Assembly: GCA_030068075.1 (NCBI GenBank)
Contig: CM057826.1
Location: 37,312,211-37,376,210 of the forward strand
Length of the DNA stretch: 64,000 bases
Reading direction: 5' to 3'
Origin: Paguma larvata
Taxonomy: Eukaryota; Chordata; Mammalia; Carnivora; Viverridae
Position 1 is the stretch's first letter, and the number at the start of each line of letters is the position of its first letter. Positions 11,701-19,371 of the stretch are shown piece by piece. The position numbers and the translations under genes are program-made. The notes below the pieces were generated by a model. It did no database searches. It had not been told where the DNA came from and worked only from the letters and a program-made list of their open reading frames with translations.

Positions 11701-14700
11701 ACAGAGTAGTTTGGGACACCCGGTCCGTGGACGAGAGACTGGGGCGTCGCCGTTTTTCTCCCCAATACCAACAAGGTAGGGTTTCGGGGAAAAGACAGCA
11801 GGCTCATAGGGGAGGCGGGACCAAACCACGCCCCTCCGCACCTGGGGCATACTAACCGCATACTTACTGGAGCCGGATTGACATGAGGAACCAGACAGCC
11901 CCTCCTCCAGACCAGAGCTGCCAGCCGTTCCAAGGCACCCGGCAGTTTTGCACTGCCTGATTTAATGTTTGGACAATTCTTATTTATATATATATATATT
12001 TTTTCATTTATTTATGTATTTATTTTTCTTCCTTTCCTTCTTATTTCTTCCCTCCTCTAGTCTGGTTATTCTGGTTGTTGGTTTGTTTAAGGAGACATAT
12101 TTAATCTATTCTCTTTATACCTGTCCTATATCTCCTTCTTTATTTTCCTCTCTCTCTCTCTCTCTCTAGATTAAGCCATAGAGTTTCTTTGCCTGCTCAA
12201 TTTTCTTTTCTTTTTCCTCCCACCCTGTAATTTATCTCTTTGTATGGGATAAGACCTCTTCCATCAACAATGCCTCCACCCCATTGTTTTTGCTGTAGCT
12301 GATGTTTTTTGTTTTTTTTTGGTTTTTTTTTGTGTTTGTTTGTTTTCTTTTCCAGGGCTACTTCAAGGAACAAATCAAAACACACCTGGTAGAGGTTCCA
12401 AAGCATCACTATGAGTAGCGAGATAAGGCAATCAAAGTCACAACAGAGAGCAAGTAACAAACAACAGACAGCAAGTAATACACGCCAAAAAAACACCTCC
12501 TGAAGGGCCAGGCCCTGGACAGTGTATGACTCCTCTTTAATACAGTATTTCTCTCAGGTTCAGGACACATAACAAGTTTTTAAAACATATAAGGGACAGA
12601 AAACTAGCCAAATGATGAAATGGAAGAATTCTCCTCAAAAGAAATTCCAGGAAGAAATGACAGCTAAAGAATTGATCAAAACAGATATAAACAATATAAC
12701 TGAACAAGAATTTAGAGAAGAATTTAGAAAAATAGTCACAAGATTAATTTCTGAGCTTGAAAAAAGCATAGATGACAGTAGACAATCTATTGCTGCAGAG
12801 ATCAAGGAACTAAAAAAATAGTCATGATGAATTTAAAAAATGCTGTAATGAGGTGCAAAATAAACTAGAGGCACTGGCAGCGAGGACTGAAGAGGCAGAG
12901 AGGAGAATAAGTGAAACAGAAGATAAATGATGGAAAAAGATGAAGCTGAGAAAAAGATAAAAAAATTCTGGACCACGAGAGGAGAATTAGAGAATGAACT
13001 GATTCAATGAAACGTAATAATATCCGCATCATAGGAGTTCTAGAAGAAGAAGAAGAGAGAGAAAGGGGTGGAAGGTATTCTTGACAAATCATAGCTGAGA
13101 ACTTCCCCCATCTGGGGAATGAAACAGACGCTGAAATCCAGGAGGCATAGAGAACTCCCTTCAGACGTAGTTTGAATTGATCTTCAGCATGACATATCAT
13201 AGTGAAACTGGCAAAATACAAAGATAAGAGAGAATTCTGAAAGCAGCTAGGGACAAACAAGCCTTAACCTACAATGACAGACACATAAGGGTAGAAGCAG
13301 ACCTATCTACTGAAACTTGGCAGGCCAAGAGGAGTGGTAGTAAATTTTCAATGTGCTGAATAGGAAAAATATGCAGAAAAAAAAAAGAATCCTTTATCCA
13401 GCAACCCTGTCATTCAGAATAGAAGGAGGGATAAAGGTTTGCCCAGACAAACAAAAACTGAAGGAAATGATCACCACTAAACCAGCCCTACAAGAGATCC
13501 TAAGGAGGACTCTGTGAGTGAAGTGTAACAAAGATCACAAAGGACCAAATACATCACTACAAGCATGAAACCTATAGATGACACAATGACTCTAAATCCA
13601 TTTCTATCAATAATAACACTGAATGTAAATGGACTAAATGCTCCAATCAAAAGACATAGGGTATCAGAATGGATAAAACAAAACAAAACAAAACAAAAAA
13701 CAAGACCCATCTATTTGCTGTCTACAAGAAACCCATTTTAGACCTGAGGACACCTTCAAATTGAAAGTGAGGGGATGGAGAACCATCTATCATGCTACTG
13801 GAAGTCAAAAGAAAGCTGGAGTAGCCAATACTTATATCACACAAACTAGATTTTAAACTAAAGGCTGAAAGAGATGAAGAAGGGCATTTTATCATAATTA
13901 CAGGGTCTATCCATCAAGAGGAGTTAATGTCTATGTATCAATGTCTATGTATCCAATTCGGAGGCACCCGAATATATAAAACAATCACAAATATAAGCAA
14001 TCTTATTGATAAGAATCTGGTAATGGCAGGAGACTTTAACACTCCACTTACAGCATTGGATAGATCATCTAGACAGAAAATCGATAAAGAAACAATGGCC
14101 CTGAATGATACACCGGACCAGATGGACTTGACAGATATATTCAGAACTTTTCATCCTAAAGCAGCAGAATACACATTCTTCTCAAGGGCACATGGAACAT
14201 TCTCCAAGACAGATCACATACTGGGTCACAAAGCAGCCCTCAATAAATACAAAAGAATTGAGATCATACCATGCACATTTTCAGATCACAATGCTATGAA
14301 ACCCAAAATCAACCACAGGAAAAAGTTTGGAAAACCTCCAAATACATGGAGGTTAAAGAACTTCCTACTAAAGAACAAATGAGTCAACCAGGCAATTAAA
14401 GAAGATATTAAAAAATATATGGAGACAAATGAAAATGAAAACACAACAGTCCAAACCCTTTGAGATGCAGCAAAGGCAGTCCTAAGAGGAAAATACACTG
14501 CAATCCAGGCCTGTCCCAAGAAACAAGAAAAATCCCAAATACAAAATCTAATAGCACACCTAAAGGAACTAGAAGCAGAACAACGAAAAAACCCCAAGGC
14601 CAGCAGAAGAGAAATAAAGATAAGAGCAGAAATAAACAATATATAATCAAAAAAACCCAGAATAACAGATCAATGAAACTAAGAGCTGGTTTTCTGGAAA

Positions 14701-17700
14701 AAAACAAAAAACAAAAAACAAAATTGATAACCCCCTAGCCAGACTTCTCAAAAAGAGAGACGACCCAAACAGATAAAATCATGAAAGAAAATGGATTTAT
14801 CACAACCAATCCCTCAGAAATACAAGCAATTATCAGAGAATACTATGAATAATTATATGCTGACAATCTGGAAGAAATGGACACATTCCTAGACACACAC
14901 ACACTACCAAAACTCAAACGGGAAGAAATAGAAAATTTGAACAGACCCATAACTAGTGAAGAAATTGAATCAGTTATCAAAAATCTCCCAACAAATAAGA
15001 GTCCTGGGCCAGATGGCTTCCCAGGGGAATTCTACCAGAGTTTATTTAAAGCAGAGTTAATACCTATATTTCTCAACCTGTACCAAAAAACAGAAATGGA
15101 AGGAAAACTTCCAGACTCATTCTATTAAGCCAGCATTACCTTGATTCCCACACCAGACAGAGATCCCACAAAAAAAGGAGAATTACAGGTCAATATCCCT
15201 GAGGAACATGGATGCAAAAAATCTTAACAAGATACTAGCAAATCAAATTCAACAGCATATAAAAAGAATTATTCACCATGATCAAGTGGGATTCATTCCT
15301 GGGCTGCACGGCTGGTTCAGTATTCATGAATCAATCAATGTGAAAGCACCGAATCCTAGCCACTAGACCACCAGGGAGCTACGAATCAATCAATGTGATA
15401 CATCACATTAGTAAAAGAAAGGATAAGAATCATATGATCCTGTCAACAGATGCAGGAAAAGCATTTGACAAAATATAGCATCCTTTCTTAATAAAAACTC
15501 TCAAGAAAGTTGGAATACAAGGAACACATGTAAACATCATAAAAGCCATTTATGAAAAGCCCACAGTTAATATCCTCCTCAATGGGGAAAAACTGAGAGC
15601 CTTCCCCCTGAGATCAGGAACATGAGGCTTAGCAATCAGACAATAAAATGAAATAAAAAGCATCCAAATCAAAAATGAAGAAGTCAAACTTTCACTTTTC
15701 ACAGATGACGTGATACTCTACATGGAAAGCCTGTAAGATTCCACCAAAAGGCTGCTAGAACTGATATAAGAATTCAGCAAAGTTGCAGGGTACAAAATCA
15801 ATGTGCAGAAATTGGTTGCATTCTTATACACCAATAATGAGGCAACAGAAAGAGAAATCAAGAAACTGATCCCATTTACGATTGCACCAAGAACCATTAA
15901 ATACCTAGGAATAAACCTAACCAAAGATATAAAAGATCTGTATGCTGAAAACTATAGAAAACTTATGAAGGAAATTGAAGACACAAAGAAATGGAAAAAC
16001 ATTCCATGCTCATGGATTGGAAGCATAAATACTGTTAAAATGTCATTACTACCCAAAGCAATCTACACGTTTAATGCAATCCAATCAAAATTGCACCAGC
16101 ATTCTTCTCGAAGCTAGAACAAACAATCCTAAAATTTGTATGGAACCACAAAAGACCCCGAATAGCCAAAGTAATATTGAAAAAGAAAACCAAAACGGGA
16201 GGCATCACAATCCCAGACTTTAGCCTCTACCACAAAGCAGTAATCATCAAGACAGTATGGTACTGGCACAAAAACAGACATGTTGACAATGAAATAGAAT
16301 AGAGAACCCAAAATTGGACCCACGAATGTATGGTTCACTAATCTCTGACAAAGCAGAAAAGAATATCCAGTGGAAAAAAAAGACAGTCTCTTTAGCAAAT
16401 GGTGCTAGGAGAACTAGACAGCAACATGTAGAAATGAAACCAGACCACTTTCTAACACCATACACAAAAATAAACTCAAAATGGAGGAAAAACCTAAATG
16501 TTAGACAGGAAACCATCAAAATCCTAGAGAAGAAAGATGCAACCACCTCTTTGACCTCAGCCACAGCAATTTCTTGCTTGACCCATCTCCAAAGGCAAGG
16601 GAATTAAAAGCAAAGATGAAATACTGGGACCTCATCAAGATAAAAAAGCTTCTGCACTGCAAAGGAAACAATCAGCAAAACTAAAAGGCAACCAATGGAA
16701 TGGGAAAAGATATTTGCAAATGACATATCAGATAAAGGGTTAGTATCTGAAATCTATAAAGAACTTACCAAACTCAACACCCAAAAAACAAGCCAGTGAA
16801 GAAAAGGGCAGATACATGAATAAACACTTTTCCAACCCTGGCGATCAATGGGGTGACAGATGTTGCAGCCAGATCGCCCTCACCACCTCACATTCTTTTT
16901 TTTTTTTTTTTTTTTACTTTTCCAAAGAAGACATTCAGATGCCCAATAGATACATGAAAAGATGCTCAACATCACTCATCATCAGGGAAATACAAATCAA
17001 AACCCCACTGAGAAACCACCTCACACTGGTCAGAGTGGCTAAAATTCACAACTCGGGAACAACAGATGCTGGCAAGGATCTTGCACTGTTGGTGGGAATG
17101 CAAACCGGTGCAGTTACTTTGGAAAACAGTGGGGAGGTTCCTCAAAAAATTAAAAACAGAACTACCCTACGACCCGGCAATAGCACTACTAGGAATTTAT
17201 CCAAAGGATACAGGAGTGCTGATTCATAAGGGCACATGTATATATGTGCCAATGTTTTATAGCAGCGCTATTAACAGCAGCCAAATTATGGAAAGAGCCT
17301 AAATGTCCATCAACTGATGAGTGGATAAAGAAGGTGTGGTATATATATATACAGTGGAATACTATTTGGCAATGAGAAAGAGTGAAATCATGCCATTTGC
17401 AGCAACGTGGATGAAACTGGAAAGTATACTGAGTAAAATAAGTCAGTCAAAGACAGATATCATATATTTTCACTCATGTGGAACTTGAGAAACTTAACAG
17501 AAGACCATGTGGGAAGAGAAAAGGGAAAAAATAGTTTCAAACAGAGAAGGAGGGACTCCCTCTTATATAAACTGTAACAGAGTCTTAAATACAGAGAACG
17601 AACTGAGGGTTGATGAAGGGGAGGAGAAAATGGGTGATGGACATTGAGGAGGGCACTTGTTGGGATGAGTACTGGGTATTGTGTGAAAGCGATGAACCGC

Positions 17701-19324
17701 AGAAATCTACCCCCCAAACCAAGAGCACACTTTACACACTGTATGTTAGCCAATTTGACGATAAATTACATTAAAAAATAAAACTACATGCTACAAATCC
17801 TGTCAGACACCTTCAAACAATATACAATGCTGTTGAGTAATCTTCCTAATCTTTCTAAAGAACACCCCTAGCCATCTCTCTCCCTCTCTCTCTCCTTCTT
17901 TCTCACACTCACACACACACACACTCACACACACACACATACACACACAGTTTAATGGCAGCATACTGTTTTCTGAGAAATTCTAAACTCGGAAAACATG
18001 GCATTCTTCTAAAATCATAGTAGTGATATGGTGACCAGTTTCCAAGGAAAACTGAGATACGGATCTATCAAGAAATTCCAGGGGCGCCTGGGTGGCTCAG
18101 TCGGTTAAGTGGCCGACTTCAGCTCAGGTCATGATCTTGCGGTCTGTGAGTTTGAGCCCCGCGTCAGGCTCTGTGCTGATGGCTCAGAGCCTGGAGCCTG
18201 CTTCTGATTCTGTGTCTCCCTCTCTCTCTGCCCTTTCCCTGTTCATGCTGTGCCTCTGTGTCTCTCAAAAATAAATAAACATTAAAAAAAAAAAATTAAA
18301 AAAAAAAAAAAAAGAAATTCCATTATTTCCAAATAGAAGGACTAAGAAAGATCCAGTCTTTATCAGTATCATGGGCAATTTTGCTTTGCAATATATATTC
18401 CTCACTTTTTGGAGCACTGACCTCCAGCAGAGTGGAGGAAAAAACGGGTGAAAAAATTAAACTGGCAACCTGCGTATGTTCCTTTCTTTAACGAAACCAA
18501 GGTTTTGCCATTGGGTACGATATTTACCCTGGAATCTGGAGAAAAGCTCTATCAAATTGAGAAAGTTTTCTTTCATTCCTAACTCGCCAAAACTCTTTAA
18601 TTGTAGATAATCATTAATTTCTACATTATTTTTAAAGATGGTAAGACACCATGGCTCCCAGAGCTACCTGCAACACAGTTATCATAATAAATCTTTCTCT
18701 CTTCCTGGAAAATGGTAAGCTTTCCTATTAAGCACAGTGATCTTCTCACTTTCTGGCTATGCAATTTTTCTACATTTCTCTGTGCCCAGGAGAGCTATTT
18801 TCCTGGATTAATAAGCGCCTTTGTGAAAAAGTACAGAGAATTCAATAATCTGATCTCAAATGTTGGTTCTGCCACCTATTAGCTACGTGAGGGTAGACAA
18901 GTTTTGTAACTTCCCTGAATTTTTCCTTCCTGCAAGATAGGAATATTAATACTCCAGCATCTAACATAATAAAATTTCCATAAACCATCTGTAGTCAACA
19001 GAATGAACATATCAAACTGACATTATATTATTATAAGATTATATATCTCTTGTTTACGAGAGAACAGATGCAGAGAAGGTAGGCAGGTATGCACAGGTCT
19101 GTCGGCCCCAACTCTTTACTGGTGCAAACAGACTTACCAAGAGAATACAGTTAAAAGCCGCACACAAGTTTTCATCTATGTGATCCTTTTCCACAAGACT
19201 GTTTACGAAAAACATACCTCACACACCCGAGTGGCTCAAGAGCACTACCCTCCACTAATGGGGGGAATAATGGCGATTTCGTCTCCTGACTGAAGCTGGA
19301 GGAGTTGATCTCCAAGCTCGACAT
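5642..19324 (-). CDS. MOCS2: MOCS2B, molybdopterin synthase catalytic subunit (5 coding exons)
   Basis: Join of complement(19227..19324, 9550..9677, 8850..9000, 8006..8129, 5642..5710), 189 codons plus TAA. This is the large MoaE-like subunit; two copies pair with two MOCS2A to make the synthase heterotetramer that forms the dithiolene of molybdopterin. The frame opens at [10 protein letters not shown] inside exon 3, out of frame with MOCS2A. Family hallmarks seen include [47 protein letters not shown] and [10 protein letters not shown]; the last carries the lysines that correspond to the MoaE active-site lysines (by family knowledge). Every split codon closes: GG|G, G|GG, GG|C, then a phase-0 junction. 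The protein is one residue longer than human (188 aa, from memory) through an extra Ser near the C terminus (EESSSSWK). Using an alternative exon 3 donor at 19218 would add Cys-Val-Arg. No frameshift or stop is seen, so the gene looks functional. Confidence 0.97.
5855..6000 (-). repeat. L2 relic, antisense
   Basis: 'aataaacctgttccctacac' followed by 'actcccaatctagtgggaga' corresponds to the reverse complement of the L2 3' end. Lies in MOCS2 intron 6. Confidence 0.5.
6545..6957 (+). mobile_element. CAN-SINE split by a second SINE
   Basis: Host SINE: 6545-6676 (head 'gggtgcctgagtgactcagg') and 6881-6957 (tail ending in a run of A). The two halves are separated by a complete younger SINE at 6677-6880. 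The sequence agattctctc occurs on both sides of the inner element, as its target-site duplication. Confidence 0.85.
6677..6880 (+). mobile_element. CAN-SINE inserted into another SINE
   Basis: Complete element from 'ggggcacctgggtggctcag' to 'aataaaaaaa', flanked by agattctctc copies. Same orientation as its host and antisense to MOCS2. Confidence 0.88.
8006..8129 (-). CDS. MOCS2: MOCS2 exon 6 (MOCS2B coding, active-site lysines)
   Basis: 124 bp, acceptor GTTAAAG|CTTAGTTCC with a weak polypyrimidine tract, donor AAAAAG|GTAAGAAA. Encodes [10 protein letters not shown] through KAKVPIWKK. The two lysine positions in the LKAK and WKK stretches correspond to the catalytic lysines of bacterial MoaE. 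Confidence 0.96.
8130..8849 (-). other. MOCS2: MOCS2 intron 5
   Basis: 720 bp of AT-rich intronic sequence with short A runs. No repeat family or extra exon recognised. Confidence 0.85.
8850..9000 (-). CDS. MOCS2: MOCS2 exon 5 (MOCS2B coding)
   Basis: 151 bp, acceptor TTTTTTATAG|GGACTACAAG, donor CTTGG|GTATGATT. Encodes [10 protein letters not shown] through [10 protein letters not shown], the core MoaE region. The donor departs from consensus at +5 (G-to-A class: GTATGA) but the phase and protein match leave no alternative. Confidence 0.96.
9001..9549 (-). other. MOCS2: MOCS2 intron 4
   Basis: 549 bp of AT-rich sequence between exons 5 and 4. No repeat family recognised. Confidence 0.85.
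9550..9677 (-). CDS. MOCS2: MOCS2 exon 4 (MOCS2B coding)
   Basis: 128 bp, acceptor ATCTTTCAG|GAAAGATATG, donor TTTGTAG|GTGAGTTG. Encodes [10 protein letters not shown] through CGAVSLFV. It starts with the third base of a split codon and ends with the first base of the Gly codon finished in exon 5. Confidence 0.96.
10205..10690 (-). repeat. L2 relic, antisense, in MOCS2 intron 3
   Basis: Successive matches to the reverse-complemented L2 3' end: 'gacctggctcctgccctcag', 'tattgagaggtgagacctga' and 'gggccagaccttgcaggatg'. Explains several overlapping 80-128 codon ORFs, which are not genes. Confidence 0.6.
12612..13520 (+). pseudogene. L1 ORF1 remnant
   Basis: Opens with ATG and about 70 readable codons rich in Glu, Lys and Ile, like an ORF1 coiled coil, ending at TAG (12819-12821). 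Later pieces remain recognisable in shifted frames. In an intact element ORF1p is an RNA-binding chaperone. Confidence 0.75.
15344..15382 (-). ncRNA. Inserted 5' fragment of tRNA-Glu (retrotransposed, antisense in L1)
   Basis: On the minus strand this reads GTAGC, then TCCCTGGTGGTCTAGTGGCT and AGGATTCGGTGCTT: the 5' part of tRNA-Glu with A box and D arm, stopping at the anticodon loop. With bases shared with the target the match extends through TTTCAC. It is flanked by a perfect 16-bp duplication, gaatcaatcaatgtga, at 15328-15343 and 15383-15398. A tailless retro-insertion, not a functional tRNA gene. Confidence 0.88.
16836..16915 (-). ncRNA. Inserted 5' fragment of 7SK RNA joined to oligo(A) (antisense in L1)
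   Basis: 80 bp insertion flanked by acttttccaa at 16826-16835 and 16916-16925. On the minus strand a run of 20 A is followed by about 60 nt matching the 5' hairpin of 7SK snRNA (segments GAGGGCGATCTGGCTGC and CACCCCATTGATCGCCAGGG), with an 8-nt local duplication near the 5' end. A 5'-end fragment with the A run on its 5' side is an unusual arrangement. Confidence 0.85.
17873..17950 (+). repeat. CT/CA microsatellite
   Basis: Compound CT-rich then (CA)n run just beyond the L1 3' end. Confidence 0.9.
18081..18311 (+). mobile_element. CAN-SINE with target-site duplication
   Basis: Complete element from 'ggggcgcctgggtggctcag' to a long A tail. An 11-bp duplication, aagaaattcca, lies at 18070-18080 and 18312-18322. 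Young-looking copy, antisense within MOCS2 intron 3. Confidence 0.95.
18862..18965 (+). repeat. MIR SINE relic
   Basis: 'ggttctgccacctattagct' and 'acaagttttgtaacttccct' match the MIR core. In MOCS2 intron 3. Confidence 0.6.
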
Positions 19325-19371
19325 ATTCTTGACGGACAGCAAATATCACCTGATTTCTGACATCGGCCAAT
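19227..19371 (-). CDS. MOCS2: MOCS2 exon 3 (bicistronic: MOCS2A end and MOCS2B start)
   Basis: 145 bp with the donor CTCGG|GTGTGT. Acceptor is CCCTTCAG|ATTGG. MOCS2A runs to TAG at 19247..19245. The MOCS2B ATG at 19324..19322 lies 78 nt upstream of that stop, so the two frames overlap by 80 nt. A second, stronger-looking donor GAG|GTATGT lies 9 nt downstream (exon end 19218) and keeps the MOCS2B frame. I chose 19227 because it gives the same N-terminal length as the human protein. Confidence 0.9.

Larger units (their letters stand above)
13586..17488 (+). pseudogene. L1 ORF2 remnant (endonuclease and reverse transcriptase)
   Basis: Begins near the ATG at 13586 with a readable start ([18 protein letters not shown]). 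The endonuclease part is open over 13927-14382 (segment GDFNTPL). In the reverse transcriptase part, the catalytic FADD box reads F-T-D-D near 15698-15709. Many stops and frameshifts, plus insertions at 15344-15382 and 16836-16915, show that it cannot make a working protein. Confidence 0.85.
11002..17779 (+). mobile_element. Full-length but inactive felid LINE-1
   Basis: About 6.8 kb, antisense within MOCS2 intron 3. Layout: GC-rich 5' UTR (11002-12611), ORF1 remains (12612 to about 13520), ORF2 remains (13586 to about 17488) with endonuclease and reverse transcriptase regions, 3' UTR and A-rich end. An imperfect 14-bp duplication (10988-11001 and 17780-17793, three mismatches) fits an older target-site duplication. 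Both ORFs are broken by stops and frameshifts, and two small foreign insertions interrupt ORF2. Confidence 0.92.
9678..19226 (-). other. MOCS2: MOCS2 intron 3 (9.5 kb, filled by a full-length L1)
   Basis: This intron separates the bicistronic exon 3 from the MOCS2B-only exons. Most of its length is transposon: an L2 relic at 10205-10690, a full-length L1 at 11002-17779, a CT/CA microsatellite near 17873-17950, a SINE at 18081-18311 and a MIR relic near 18862-18965. All except the L2 lie antisense to MOCS2 transcription. Confidence 0.85.

Noticed and set aside
13927..14382. 151-codon ORF as a possible gene
   Set aside because: It is the endonuclease part of the broken L1 ORF2.
18081..18180. 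tRNA gene call from the tRNA-like head of SINEs
   Set aside because: The box-bearing heads here belong to dispersed CAN-SINEs with A tails and target duplications; they are not tRNA genes.
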